Shown: positions 8,368-18,858, counted from the stretch's first letter. The stretch is DNA of 64,000 bases from Melioribacteraceae bacterium (GCA_021740785.1 JAIOZI010000012.1:1-64000); one strand, 5' to 3'. Numbers and translations: made by a program. Notes: generated from the sequence alone by a model not told the origin.

Positions 8368-10449
8368 ATGAACTGGTTGAAGAATCTCAAATTTGTTAGA
8401 AAAATTCAGGGCGGTTATACCTTTTTAGGAATGGTAGCTACTCTTGCGATGGTGGTTGGTTTTTATCAATTAATATCCATTCAAACTGTGAAGGATCAAT
8501 TAATAGTAGAATATATACAACCGAAAGCAATGATCGAGAATTCATATTCAAACTACAGGGAAATGCAGTTTATAATGATGCAGTTTTCCATTCCCGAGTT
8601 CAGCGGGAAGTTTGGTGAGAATGTTAAGAAATATCAGCAAAGCTCCGAGCTTATGGATACCACAATCGATTCGTTGCTGAATTCTCAAATATCCGATGAG
8701 ATAAAAACAGCTCTACTTGAGGTAAAAGAGATTTGGGAAGAATATAAAATGATTGTTGCTGATGGTATTATCAGCGCTTCCGCAAGCCAGATGTTTGACA
8801 TGGCGGCTGAAGTGGCAACAACTTCCGGGGAAGATATCGGCAGCAAACTTCAGTATAAATTTGATGAGATAAATTCATGGCTTGAGATAATTTCTACAAA
8901 TCTAAATGCTCAAATTGATGACACGGTTTTACAAGCAAAATACATAACAATTGGCAGCGCACTTCTAGGTAGTTTTATCTATATATTCTGTGTCTTTTTC
9001 CTTGCGCCTACAATCTCGAGTCCGTTGAATAAAATTCAAAGGTTAGTAAAGCAGTTTGCACTGGGTAATTATAATCTTGATATTAAAGTTGAATCAAAAG
9101 ATGAAATTGGTGAGTTGACCGAAACGCTTATTTCCCTGCAGCAAGCACAAAAAGAAAAGATAGAAGCGGCATCTCAAATTGCATCAGGAAGTATGACAAA
9201 AGTAATACCTGCATCGGAGCATGATGATTTAGCACACGCTTTCAACAAAGTAGTTGATACTATTGAAAGTATTTTGAAAGAGGCGGAAAAAATTAGTTCA
9301 GCGTTGCAAGAGGGTAATCTCAACATACAAGGCGAAGAAAATAAATTTTCCGGCGGATGGCAGAGTCTTCTTCAGGGTATGAATATGATTATTATCAGTA
9401 CGATTGAACCTTTAGATGAGGCTGCAAAAGTGCTGAAAGAAATGGCGGAAGGTGACTTAACGAAGAGAGTTGAGGGTAATTATAAAGGTTATTTTGCCGA
9501 GATAAAGAATAATATTAATGTATTAGGTGATTCATTAGAAAATGCACTCTCGGAAGTATCTTACGGTGTCGAAATGGTAAGTAATTCTGCAAATGAAATT
9601 TCATCAAATTCTGATAAAGTAGCGGAGGGGGCTTCGGAGCAATCAAACCAAGCTTCTGAAGTTGCGTTCTCTGTAAACGAAATGACTAAAACAATTATGG
9701 ATAATACTCAAAATGCATCTTTGGCAGCGGAAACTGCAAAAGAGGCAGGGAATAAAGCTAAAAAAGGCGGTGAAGTTGTAAATAATACACTTTCCGGAAT
9801 GTTGAAAATTGCAGAGGTAGTTGAACGTTCCGCGGCAACTGTTGAAGAACTCGGCAGGAGCAGTGAACAGATTGATAAAATTATTCAAGTAATTGATGAT
9901 ATTGCTGATCAAACAAATCTACTTGCATTAAATGCTGCCATTGAAGCTGCCCGTGCCGGCGATCAAGGAAGAGGATTTGCCGTTGTTGCTGATGAAGTTA
10001 GAAAACTTGCGGAACGAACTACAGGAGCTACTAAAGAGATTGCTGTGATGATTAAGAAAATCCAGAGCGATACGGGTAATGCAGTGGTTTCAATGAAAGA
10101 AGGAACCGAGGAAGTTGAAAAGGGTAAGAAACTTGCTTCGGAAGCTGGTGTTGTACTAGAAGATATTATAAAAGAAGCGGTTAAGGTAAAAGATGTTGCG
10201 GCGCAAGTGGCAACTGCAAGTGAGGAGCAATCTACATCCGCAGAATTGATTTCCAAAAATATTGAAACAATTGCAGATGTTACTGCCCAAAATGTTACCG
10301 GAACCGAAGAAATTGCAAAATCATCTGTTGAATTGCTTGAATTAACTGTTCGCTTGCGAACCATGATTAAGAAATTTAAAATCGATTCAAGTTCCAGATC
10401 AGATAATTATTCAGTAAGAAATAATGGAAAACTGATCTCAAGAAAATAA
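8368..10449 (+). CDS. Methyl-accepting chemotaxis protein
   Basis: This is a transmembrane chemoreceptor of 693 residues. Membrane helix 1 lies at about 17-38, a mostly helical periplasmic sensor domain at about 40-190, membrane helix 2 at about 192-214, a HAMP domain to about 270, further HAMP-like helical linker to about 390, and a long cytoplasmic coiled coil. The signalling tip [20 protein letters not shown] is near residue 515, followed by [16 protein letters not shown]. There is no C-terminal pentapeptide of the NWETF type, so it probably lacks a CheR tether. A TTG at 8344 would add 8 residues; ATG 8368 gives the common MCP start. It follows the TonB-like gene behind a sigma-28-type promoter. 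Confidence 0.93.
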   Translation: MNWLKNLKFVRKIQGGYTFLGMVATLAMVVGFYQLISIQTVKDQLIVEYIQPKAMIENSYSNYREMQFIMMQFSIPEFSGKFGENVKKYQQSSELMDTTIDSLLNSQISDEIKTALLEVKEIWEEYKMIVADGIISASASQMFDMAAEVATTSGEDIGSKLQYKFDEINSWLEIISTNLNAQIDDTVLQAKYITIGSALLGSFIYIFCVFFLAPTISSPLNKIQRLVKQFALGNYNLDIKVESKDEIGELTETLISLQQAQKEKIEAASQIASGSMTKVIPASEHDDLAHAFNKVVDTIESILKEAEKISSALQEGNLNIQGEENKFSGGWQSLLQGMNMIIISTIEPLDEAAKVLKEMAEGDLTKRVEGNYKGYFAEIKNNINVLGDSLENALSEVSYGVEMVSNSANEISSNSDKVAEGASEQSNQASEVAFSVNEMTKTIMDNTQNASLAAETAKEAGNKAKKGGEVVNNTLSGMLKIAEVVERSAATVEELGRSSEQIDKIIQVIDDIADQTNLLALNAAIEAARAGDQGRGFAVVADEVRKLAERTTGATKEIAVMIKKIQSDTGNAVVSMKEGTEEVEKGKKLASEAGVVLEDIIKEAVKVKDVAAQVATASEEQSTSAELISKNIETIADVTAQNVTGTEEIAKSSVELLELTVRLRTMIKKFKIDSSSRSDNYSVRNNGKLISRK

Positions 10450-10514
10450 GCCCGGTTAATTGACTTATGTGAAATTTTATTCACTTGTTTTGTGATGTTT
10501 TTGTAAAGCTTGGT

Positions 10515-13500
10515 TTATCCGAGGAGTTTTTCTTTATCGATTAATAACCTGAATTTTGTTCCCTTGTTTTCTTCACTCTCAACGTATATTTTTGCCCCCA
10601 GTAAATCAATTGCTTCTTTCGCTATTGATAAACCAAGTCCGCTACCCGGTATATGTGATACTTTTGAAGCGCGGAAAAATGTATCGAATACATTCGGCAG
10701 CTCTTCTTCGGATAATCCAATCCCCTGGTCTATCACATCGACAATTATTTGGTCATTATTTTCAATACAATTTAGCTGAATTTCCTTCCCTTCATCTGAA
10801 AATTTAATTGCATTGGATAGGAGATTATTAAAGATATTCTCAAATAATTTTCTGTCGCATTTTGCTTTATCTTCGACAAGCTCAAAATTAAGCGTTATGC
10901 TCTGATTTTTTTTCAGCGCCGGTCTATGATGCTCTATTAATTCCGTGAAAAATTTCTTCAGATTTATTTCAGATACGTTTACTTTTAACTTCCCGGTTTC
11001 ACTTTTGCTAAGTAACAGAACATCTTCAATTAGAGAAGTAATTTTTTGTACTGATCTCTGAATTTTCTTTATATGAATTTGATATTTATTCTCATCCCAG
11101 GTTCGACCATACATTTCCAACAAATCAGTTGAGGCTAGGATGGATGTAAGCGGCGTTCTGAATTCATGAGAAGCCATAGAAATAAAATTACTTTTCATTC
11201 TATTAAGCTGCCGTTCCTTGTTCAGAGCTTTCACGGTTAGATCTTCGAATTCCTTTTGATCAGTTATATCTATTACTAAACCAATAATTCCATCGGGATT
11301 ATTTTCATCCTTTCCAAATGATGATTTGTAAATTAGGATATCCCTTTTGTTTCCATTTTTCTTAATGTGAAAGTTTTCATATACGGTTTTTGTGTTATAT
11401 TGAATTAGGAGTTCATCTTTTTTCATTGAGATTTCAGCAGCTTCCGCCTGTGTGAAAACATTTACCTTTTTCCCAATTACTTCATCCTTCTTAACTTCGA
11501 AATAAACTTCAAACTCCTTATTAATATCAGTGAACTTTCCATTTTTATCTTTAATGAAAACCGGGTTCGGAATGTTGTCAAAGAACACTTTCAAAAATTG
11601 ATTTTGCTTTTCCAGTTGGTTGGTTCTTTCCTTGACTAAATTTTCTAGATTTTCTCTGTAATGATTTAGTTCTTCCTCTGCCTTGATTTTTTCAGTGATA
11701 TCTTCTTTAACAGCAACAAAATGTGTGATACGATTCTGTTCGTCTTTAATTGGTGAAATATTTGCCGATTCCCAAAAAAGTTCTCCGTTTTTCTTCATGT
11801 TGCAGAATTGCCCCTGCCATACATTCCCCGACTTAAGCGTGTCCCAAAGGTCTTTATAAAATGTAGCATCCATTTTATTCGATTTGAGTATACTCGAATA
11901 CTTTCCGATAATTTCTTCAGTTGAATACCCGGAAACCTCGCAAAATTTTGGATTTACATATTCAATTTTTCCGTTTACATCTGTAATCATTATCGAAACC
12001 TGGCTTTGCTCAACGGCTTTAGAGAGTTTTAGCAGGTGCTTCTCAGTTAGGTACTTTTCAGTAACATCTTGCTGAGTGCCCCAAACCCTAAGAAGGAAGC
12101 CGTCTTTCTCAATTCCAACTGCGTTGTTATTGATGTAAATTATTCTGTCTTCGGTATTTTGTTCTATTGTGATTATATCCTGTATCTTAAATCCGTTTTC
12201 TATAAAACTTTTTATCGAAGATTTATTCACATCTACATCGCCGCCTTGAAAATCTTTAAGATATTGTCCGATAATATCTTTTCTCTTTTCAATTCCGTAC
12301 ATCCTCATAAAGACTTTATTGCATTCTGCAAGTACTGCATTTTCATGATAGTACTCTACCTGATCATCAATAGGCATCGATAAATCAATTGGATTTTCGA
12401 ACTCGAGCCTGTAAATTCCCTCGGTTGTCTGTTCAATAAAAGTAGAATATCTCTCCTGACTTTCTTCAAGTTCCTTTTGACTAAAATGCTTCTCGGTGAT
12501 ATCCGCAGCAATTCCTTCAATTATTATTTCATTTTTTTCGTAACGAATATTAATAATGCGGTCATTCAGCCAATGCCATTTTGCATTTTTATCCTTGACC
12601 CGGTATTCAATCTCGTAGAATTCACCCAACTTTGTTTTTTGATGGGCGCTTTCCAATAAGGATTTATCATCAGGGTGTACCTCATCACTCCACATAAACT
12701 TACCGGTAGTTTTTTGAGGATCGTATCCGAAAATCTCTATGGCTTTTTTTGAACAAAATAGAAATCCTTTAGTTAATGAATAGATATAAACTATAAAAGG
12801 TGATTCTTCAACAAGTCTTTTGTACCTTTCTTCACTTTCAATTAATGCTTGTTCAGCTTTTTTCTCCGGGGTTATATCAATCATTATGCCCCGAAGTAAA
12901 ACAGGTTTATCGTTTTGTATTACTACTGAAACAATATCTCGAAGCCACAAAACGCTACCGTTTTTTTTAATGAACCGATATTCTAATTGGTAATCCGTCT
13001 TTTTCCGAATGGATCTACTATAAAATGAAATAACATAATCCTTATCTTCATAATACAAGTGATCCGACCAAAAATTTTTCTTGTACCATTCATCAATATT
13101 GTAACCTAAAATTTCTTCAGCCTTTTTGCTTACAAAAGTGAATTGGAAAGTCTCTACATCTAATTCCCAAACAATCCCATCGGTTGTATTAACGATATCT
13201 TCAAATTGTTTTTTTCTCTCCAGTATTTGAAACTCTGCAGCTTTATCCTTAGTGATATCTATATAAGTGCCTAACATCCGGACAGATTTTCCTTCAGAAT
13301 TTTTTTGAACTGTTTTCCCGCGGCATCTCATCCATTTCCATGAATTGTTTGCGGTCTTAAGTCGAATTTCAACCGAAAAAGGTTCTCCTGTGATTAATGA
13401 ATTTGAGATTGCCGGATAAACTTGGTTAAAGTCATCCTTGTTGATGAGGGATTTCCATTTTTCAAAGTTCAGTTCAAAAGTTGACTTATAACCAAGCAAC

Positions 13501-14513
13501 TGAAAGGAGCGCCAATCCCAAATTATTTCGCCGGTTATTAAATTCCAATCCCATAAACCGAATCCAACAGCTTTCTGAACAAGATTAAATCTTTTCTCAT
13601 TCTCTTCCAATTTAAATTGGTATTCCATGCTGTCGGTTATATCACGTATAATCCAGATTGCTGCTTTTTCATCTCCGATATAAATTATATTTACTGAAAT
13701 TAATCCAATCCGAAGACTGCCGTTTTTCATTATTAATTCTGTTTCAAAATTTTCTATCCTTTGCCCGAGTTTAAGTTTATTGATTAATTCATCATGAATA
13801 TTTTCGTCGTGGAAAAACTTTAATCTAGTGAATGTATTATCCAGAACCTCGCTGCTTGTGTAACCCCATAGCTTAGTAAAGTTGTCATTTACCTCTATAA
13901 TTGTACCATCTTTAAATCGGTTAAGAACAATTGAATCGGGACTGGATTGAAACATCTGCAGAAACTTATTTTCATTTTTGGCGGAATATATTTCAACATT
14001 TTTTTTACGGTACGAGAGCCAAATAGCATTACCTAATAACTGAATAATCCGGGTATCTAAATCGTCATAATCGGATTCTTTATTCCCGACAACAATTACT
14101 GCTGCAATTTTTCCATCCTCGAATATCGGAACACTCAATGCACGCGTTAAATAATTCTTCCCCGCGGGTTTATTATTTACTGTCAGTTCGGAGTTGATTT
14201 TATTATCTAATATCGGTTTCGCATGTTCAATACTATCATTTAAAATGTTGATTTCCTTAAGCATCTGTGCAGATGATTGGATATGCTCGAAATTGGTTTT
14301 TGAAAATTCAGACCAGATAATAATTTTTTTCGAAGTGGCGTCTCGATCAACAAAATATAAAAAGGAAAACATACTTGAAGTGATTTTCTCGCATGCTTCC
14401 AATCCGACCGTAATAATATCATCGATCAAAGCAGAGTCTAGCCGGGACTTTAACTCAAGCGCTGAATTAAGCGCATCATCCATTCTACTCTTATTTGCCT
14501 TTGGCTTACTCAT
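10515..14513 (-). CDS. Multi-PAS sensor histidine kinase (GAF, seven PAS, HisKA, HATPase)
   Basis: This 1332-residue kinase has no predicted membrane helix and is probably cytoplasmic. A GAF-like domain (about 20-175) is followed by seven PAS or PAC-containing modules, recognised by repeated GYxxxE and DITxxK boundaries, up to about 1085. The HisKA dimerisation domain has the phosphoacceptor in SHEFRTPLTSI near residue 1113, followed by a HATPase domain with NLLSNAIKFS, DQGIGLS and GSGLGLSIAK. There is no receiver domain and no adjacent response regulator, so the partner is unknown. Its last two PAS modules and kinase core closely resemble those of the 808-residue kinase upstream. It is convergent with the MCP gene; only 65 bases separate the two stops. 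Confidence 0.9.
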   Translation of the reverse strand: MSKPKANKSRMDDALNSALELKSRLDSALIDDIITVGLEACEKITSSMFSFLYFVDRDATSKKIIIWSEFSKTNFEHIQSSAQMLKEINILNDSIEHAKPILDNKINSELTVNNKPAGKNYLTRALSVPIFEDGKIAAVIVVGNKESDYDDLDTRIIQLLGNAIWLSYRKKNVEIYSAKNENKFLQMFQSSPDSIVLNRFKDGTIIEVNDNFTKLWGYTSSEVLDNTFTRLKFFHDENIHDELINKLKLGQRIENFETELIMKNGSLRIGLISVNIIYIGDEKAAIWIIRDITDSMEYQFKLEENEKRFNLVQKAVGFGLWDWNLITGEIIWDWRSFQLLGYKSTFELNFEKWKSLINKDDFNQVYPAISNSLITGEPFSVEIRLKTANNSWKWMRCRGKTVQKNSEGKSVRMLGTYIDITKDKAAEFQILERKKQFEDIVNTTDGIVWELDVETFQFTFVSKKAEEILGYNIDEWYKKNFWSDHLYYEDKDYVISFYSRSIRKKTDYQLEYRFIKKNGSVLWLRDIVSVVIQNDKPVLLRGIMIDITPEKKAEQALIESEERYKRLVEESPFIVYIYSLTKGFLFCSKKAIEIFGYDPQKTTGKFMWSDEVHPDDKSLLESAHQKTKLGEFYEIEYRVKDKNAKWHWLNDRIINIRYEKNEIIIEGIAADITEKHFSQKELEESQERYSTFIEQTTEGIYRLEFENPIDLSMPIDDQVEYYHENAVLAECNKVFMRMYGIEKRKDIIGQYLKDFQGGDVDVNKSSIKSFIENGFKIQDIITIEQNTEDRIIYINNNAVGIEKDGFLLRVWGTQQDVTEKYLTEKHLLKLSKAVEQSQVSIMITDVNGKIEYVNPKFCEVSGYSTEEIIGKYSSILKSNKMDATFYKDLWDTLKSGNVWQGQFCNMKKNGELFWESANISPIKDEQNRITHFVAVKEDITEKIKAEEELNHYRENLENLVKERTNQLEKQNQFLKVFFDNIPNPVFIKDKNGKFTDINKEFEVYFEVKKDEVIGKKVNVFTQAEAAEISMKKDELLIQYNTKTVYENFHIKKNGNKRDILIYKSSFGKDENNPDGIIGLVIDITDQKEFEDLTVKALNKERQLNRMKSNFISMASHEFRTPLTSILASTDLLEMYGRTWDENKYQIHIKKIQRSVQKITSLIEDVLLLSKSETGKLKVNVSEINLKKFFTELIEHHRPALKKNQSITLNFELVEDKAKCDRKLFENIFNNLLSNAIKFSDEGKEIQLNCIENNDQIIVDVIDQGIGLSEEELPNVFDTFFRASKVSHIPGSGLGLSIAKEAIDLLGAKIYVESEENKGTKFRLLIDKEKLLG

Positions 14514-14866
14514 TCTTCGTAAGATTATTATTTATGGAATAATTCTAAATTAGCTTACAAATGGATTGAAATCAATGAAGATAAATAAAATGTTTCACAA
14601 TGATTTCTTCCCAGACCCATTTTCTACAATCGGAAAAAGAATGAATATGTGAATATTTACCTAATTAGACGATGTTAGCTTGATAATAAAACCCTGGTAA
14701 ATGTTATTATGATTCTTAACCTAACCAATGTTTCATTTGATTTATGAGCCGAATCAAAAAAGCCTGATTTGAATATTTTTGATTTCGATTTTATTGCAAA
14801 ACCAAAGAATTTTGATAGTAATTTTACCTTTTTAGAGCAAGCTCATTTATTAATCTTACAAACACT
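14514..14866. other. Intergenic gap between two histidine kinase genes
   Basis: This 353-base AT-rich gap lies between two minus-strand kinase genes. I find no gene, no strong hairpin with T-run, and no match to the TAAA-N15-CGATAA pattern on either strand. Confidence 0.5.
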
Positions 14867-17293
14867 TTATTCCGGTAAATCCAATTCGGAAGATTTATAG
14901 GGAAGCATAATCTTAACATGGGTTCCCTCATTAAGCCGGCTTTCAATTAAGTGAGTTCCGTTCATAAGGTCTAAGTATTTTTTTATTATTGCAAGTCCAA
15001 GTCCGTGACCTTCATAAGAATAAGTATTGGAAGCTCTTGAAAATGGTTGGAATAGTAATTTGATTTCTTCTGCCGGAATTCCAATTCCTTCATCAGTTAT
15101 TTCAATTATAAGTTTTTCGTTTACTTTACTGATAATCAAACAAATTTTACCGCCGTCCGGTGAGTACTTTATTGCATTGTTTAATAGATTAGAAATTATC
15201 AGGTATATTGCTTCTTCATTAAATATGAAGTGATAATCGGGAACTTTATATTCAAGGGAGATTAGATGCTTATCGCTATTAACTGTGCGTGCTTCATTAA
15301 TTATCTTTTCGGAAATCTCAAATAGATTTATGTGCTGAGATTTCACGTTCAGCTTTCCGCGATCAGCTCTGCTTAATGTAATTATCTCATCAAGCATTGC
15401 GGTTAAACGCATTACAGAACCTTGAATACGGTTTGCCTGCTTAAGAATTGATTCCGGGTTAATTGAATCTGCAAATAATTCCAGGTAGTCGCTTGCAGTT
15501 AAAATTGAAGTAAGAGGAGTTCTAAACTCATGTGAAACCATCGTAATAATATGCCGTTGTAAATCGTTGAGTTCTCGTTCTTTATGAAGGGATTTTTGAA
15601 TTTGATTTTCGAGCAGTTTTCTATCCGTAATATCAATTAAAATACCTAACACACCGCTAGGTCCGTCACTGCTTAAACCAAACGGCACTTTATAAATTAT
15701 TGCCTGCTTACGAACACCATCCTTGTCGATATAATCACTTTCAAAAACAAATGTTTTCTCCTGTTCTAAAACCTCTTTATCCTTTCCGTTTACCAAGTCG
15801 GCGATATCAATAGGAGCCAAGCTATAAACATTTGAGCCGATAACATCTTCCGATGTCAATCCCATTACATCTTCGAATGCCTTATTTACAATTCTATATT
15901 CCAGCCTTCTGTTTTTTACATATATCGGGTTTGGAATTGAATCAATAAGAGTCTTAAGGAAACGATTCTGTTCATCCAGCTCATCGGTTCTTTCCTTAAT
16001 CAGCTCCTCCAAATTTTCTTTATGTTTCTCTAACTCTTTTTGAATCAGCTTGCTCTTTGTTATGTCATTTTTCAAAGCTACGTAATTGGTGATAATTCCC
16101 TGTTTATTTTTTATGGGAGAAATAACTGCAGATTCCCAGTAATATACTCCATCTGAAGATTTATTATAAAACTCTCCCCGCCAAGTTGCTCCACTTTTAA
16201 TTGTGCTCCATAAATCGCAATAAAATTCTTTTGTATGTTTACCGGATTTTATAATTCCGGCACTTTTCCCAACCGCCTCTGATGGATCAAGCTTGTTTAA
16301 TTTATAAAAACTGGGATTAGCAAATTCAATTATTCCTTTCTCATCAGTAATTACAACCGATGTTTGACTTTGCTCAATTGCCATGCTTAGTTTTTTAAGT
16401 CTTTCCTCGGTTTTAATGTGTTTGGATATACTTCTCGAACTAATTACAATCCCTGTTAATTTATTATTTTCAATAACTGATTTAGCATGGGATTCCATCC
16501 ACTCAAACTCTCCGCTGCTTTTCCTGAATCGTACCACGAAAGTAACTTTTTCATTATTAACTAAATTCGCGAGTTTTAATTTTAGTATATCTTTATCATT
16601 AGGATGGATAAATTGTAATATGGAAGAGCCTGCGGTTGAAAAGCAATCATAACCAAAATTTTTATTAAAAGATGGATTCGTATATATAAAATTCAGATTA
16701 CTATCAATCAGACATATCACATCAACTACGTTTTCCATTATTGTGCTAATTGATCCATTTAATTCTTCCGGGTGACTATTAGCTGTTTCCTCTTTATCAA
16801 CTTTTAGTATTGAAATAACATGAAGTTCACTTCCAATATTAAAAATCCCGGTGTTGATTTTAGCTTTTAGTGAGCGTCCTTCTTTGGTCCTTAATTGTAA
16901 ATTGAATTCTGCACTCTTATTCTTTTGAAGATTTCTGAAATTTTCATTTAACTTTTTGCCCTGTTGTTGATTTACAATATCGGGAAAAGATAATTTTTGC
17001 AGATCTTCCTTTGAGTAATTTAATAACCTTACCGCCGCATCATTTGCTCTGGAAAAAGCTGGGAAAATATCATTCTTATTAACCGGGTGGATTAAAACAA
17101 TATCATCTGATTTTCCGATTAAGAAATTCACAGGTTCCATGTTTGTATTAGGGTATAAATCGTTAGTTTGAAATGCCGTATTTATTTGTTCTGAAGAAAA
17201 ATCAATTGGAAGTTCAATCTCTGGTTTTTTTTCCCTTTTACCTGAATTAATCACTAAACCCCCGGAAGTATTTCTGTTTTTAATTGAAAACAT
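14867..17293 (-). CDS. PAS-domain sensor histidine kinase
   Basis: This 808-residue cytoplasmic-looking kinase has four PAS modules: about 50-170, 180-300, 300-425 and 440-565. The third carries VVITDEKGIIEFANPSFYKL and the fourth FLKTLIDSIPNPIYVKN. The HisKA phosphoacceptor lies in SHEFRTPLTSILTASDY near residue 586, and the HATPase domain shows NLLNNAIKYS, DEGIGIP and GHGLGLAIIK. No receiver domain or neighbouring regulator is present. From about residue 300 onward the order of modules, the coiled linker (LIKERTDELDEQNRFLK) and the kinase core match the tail of the 1332-residue kinase, which suggests duplication followed by a change of the N-terminal sensors. Confidence 0.9.
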   Translation of the reverse strand: MFSIKNRNTSGGLVINSGKREKKPEIELPIDFSSEQINTAFQTNDLYPNTNMEPVNFLIGKSDDIVLIHPVNKNDIFPAFSRANDAAVRLLNYSKEDLQKLSFPDIVNQQQGKKLNENFRNLQKNKSAEFNLQLRTKEGRSLKAKINTGIFNIGSELHVISILKVDKEETANSHPEELNGSISTIMENVVDVICLIDSNLNFIYTNPSFNKNFGYDCFSTAGSSILQFIHPNDKDILKLKLANLVNNEKVTFVVRFRKSSGEFEWMESHAKSVIENNKLTGIVISSRSISKHIKTEERLKKLSMAIEQSQTSVVITDEKGIIEFANPSFYKLNKLDPSEAVGKSAGIIKSGKHTKEFYCDLWSTIKSGATWRGEFYNKSSDGVYYWESAVISPIKNKQGIITNYVALKNDITKSKLIQKELEKHKENLEELIKERTDELDEQNRFLKTLIDSIPNPIYVKNRRLEYRIVNKAFEDVMGLTSEDVIGSNVYSLAPIDIADLVNGKDKEVLEQEKTFVFESDYIDKDGVRKQAIIYKVPFGLSSDGPSGVLGILIDITDRKLLENQIQKSLHKERELNDLQRHIITMVSHEFRTPLTSILTASDYLELFADSINPESILKQANRIQGSVMRLTAMLDEIITLSRADRGKLNVKSQHINLFEISEKIINEARTVNSDKHLISLEYKVPDYHFIFNEEAIYLIISNLLNNAIKYSPDGGKICLIISKVNEKLIIEITDEGIGIPAEEIKLLFQPFSRASNTYSYEGHGLGLAIIKKYLDLMNGTHLIESRLNEGTHVKIMLPYKSSELDLPE

Positions 17294-17416
17294 AATAATG
17301 TTTTTAAATATTAGAATGGAGTAATAAAATCCGAATAATTAATCAATTCTTTTCCAAATTTATTTTGATTAATAAGTATAGAAATTACAAAAATATATTT
17401 GCAATAAAATTATTTA

Positions 17417-18556
17417 TCACGAAAAATTATTTCTATTTCTAAACAGCATTGGGAATTGCAGGTAAAAAATTGTTCCAGTTTTTCTGTTGGATTTAAAGTG
17501 AACTTTGCCATGCAGATATTTTTCCGTCAATAACTTAACACTGTAAGTGCCCAGTCCATGATACTCACCTTTTGTTGATGATGATTTGGTAAATATCCTT
17601 TTTTTAATGTCCGGACTAATAACAGCGCTGTTCGCAATTGAGAAATTTATTTTAAAACCATCCCGGTAGATTGAAATACGTATTGCTTCGTTATTACTGC
17701 TTGCCTCAATTGCATTTTTCACTAAGTTATGAATTATTCTCCGCATTAATACATGATCGCTTTCTATCCACACTTCATCATTCTTTTCGAAAATAATATT
17801 ATGCTTTTCAAAAACACCTTTTTCAATAAATGATTCAACAACCGATTGAACAAGACTGTTGAATAAAAATTCTTTCACATCAACCCGGAACTCCCGGTTT
17901 TCAGAATCATTAAGAATTCTCTGATACTGGATTTCCTCAACCAATTCATTGCTGATTCTTTTTATAGTATCAAGAATATCTGTCTTTTCATTATCATCGA
18001 CTTCATCGAATAAAGTGCAGAAATTTCGTAGAGAGCCAGCAGTGTTAAGAATGTCGTGAAAAAATATTTTTTCTAGCTCTCTCTTCTTTCTTTCAATGCT
18101 TATATCGGAGAGGGCTGCGATTATAAAATAATGATTTTTTCGGCGCAGCGGTGTTGACCAAACTCTCATTTCCAACATTGAGCCGCTCTGTTGAATAATA
18201 TCGGTTTCGCGGCGGTCTGTCTTGTTTTCATTTAATGTGTTGATAAAAGAAAGACCCAAACCACAATCTTTACAATGAATTGATTCACCACATCCTTTAT
18301 CTGTCTTTGAAGCGTGAACACAATAAACAGCTTCCCCCGGTTTTAATCCTATTATTGAATCAACATTCTTGATTTTAAAGAAATTAAGTGCGATATCATT
18401 CAGATAAACAATTTGTCGATTTTGATTTAGTATTAGTATAATACTCGGCGTAGTATTAATAAATAGATTTACTTCATTATTTCGCAATAATGAATTGTAA
18501 TCCTCCCATAGTTCTTGTTTCGATGATCTCATTGTAAGGGTGTAAGAATTATTCAT
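17417..18556 (-). CDS. PAS histidine kinase with a four-cysteine motif
   Basis: This is a kinase of about 379 residues. One PAS domain (about 25-145) contains a cysteine cluster near residues 78-98 reading CVHASKTDKGCGESIHCKDCG, which could bind a metal, Fe-S cluster or haem. The phosphoacceptor region is EKIFFHDILNTAGSLRNF near residue 160, a variant H-box, followed by a HATPase with NLVKNAIEASS and GLGTYSVKLL. There are no membrane helices and no receiver. The ATG at 18556 is preferred; a TTG at 18568 would add four residues. A sigma-28-type promoter points at it (18628 to 18602), so it is probably expressed with late flagellar genes. Its response regulator is not adjacent. Confidence 0.85.
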   Translation of the reverse strand: MNNSYTLTMRSSKQELWEDYNSLLRNNEVNLFINTTPSIILILNQNRQIVYLNDIALNFFKIKNVDSIIGLKPGEAVYCVHASKTDKGCGESIHCKDCGLGLSFINTLNENKTDRRETDIIQQSGSMLEMRVWSTPLRRKNHYFIIAALSDISIERKKRELEKIFFHDILNTAGSLRNFCTLFDEVDDNEKTDILDTIKRISNELVEEIQYQRILNDSENREFRVDVKEFLFNSLVQSVVESFIEKGVFEKHNIIFEKNDEVWIESDHVLMRRIIHNLVKNAIEASSNNEAIRISIYRDGFKINFSIANSAVISPDIKKRIFTKSSSTKGEYHGLGTYSVKLLTEKYLHGKVHFKSNRKTGTIFYLQFPMLFRNRNNFS

Positions 18557-18601
18557 GAAATACCACAAAAGATTAAAGAAAAATATAATTACCCATTATT
18601 A

Positions 18602-18628
18602 TTATCGGATTGTTCTTTAAAAAGTTTA
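18602..18628 (-). promoter_or_regulatory. Sigma-28-type promoter before the Cys-motif histidine kinase
   Basis: Read on the minus strand: TAAA (18628-18625), 15 bases, TCCGATAA (18609-18602), then T. It lies about 45 bases before the kinase ATG at 18556, back to back with a matching promoter on the plus strand at 18661. Confidence 0.7.
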
Positions 18629-18660
18629 TGATGGCAACCAATTTATTTCTGATGTGCGTA

Positions 18661-18687
18661 TAAAGTTTTGCTCTTTTTCTCCGATAA
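18661..18687 (+). promoter_or_regulatory. Sigma-28-type promoter before the 618-residue membrane protein
   Basis: TAAA at 18661-18664, 15 bases, TCCGATAA at 18680-18687, then T. It points toward the gene at 18893 with a leader of about 200 bases. It is arranged divergently with the minus-strand promoter at 18602-18628; their -35 elements are 32 bases apart. Confidence 0.65.
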
Positions 18688-18831
18688 TAAATAGTCGCAA
18701 ATGGAATGAAAATATTCTTTGTAATATTAATCGGGCTGTATCGAAGCCTCATTGCGCGAATTATAAGAGCCGGTAATTTAGTTGAAATAATTTAGTCTTC
18801 TGTTTAACGATAAAATTGTGCTTATAATATC

Positions 18832-18858
18832 TAAATAAATAGAAAAAAAGTTCGATAC
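18832..18858 (+). promoter_or_regulatory. Possible second sigma-28-like promoter before the 618-residue protein
   Basis: TAAA at 18832-18835, 15 bases, TTCGATAC at 18851-18858. The last base of the -10 element departs from the pattern shared by the other sites. Its distance to the ATG at 18893 (about 35 bases) is more usual than that of the site at 18661, so the two could be tandem promoters. Confidence 0.35.

Noticed and set aside
10450-10514. GTGAA/TTCAC hairpin as shared terminator of the convergent MCP and kinase genes
   Set aside because: Only a 5-base AT-rich stem with no T-run.
14194-14553. Plus-strand open frame of 119 codons over the start of the 1332-residue kinase
   Set aside because: Antisense to the GAF region, no ribosome site or motif.
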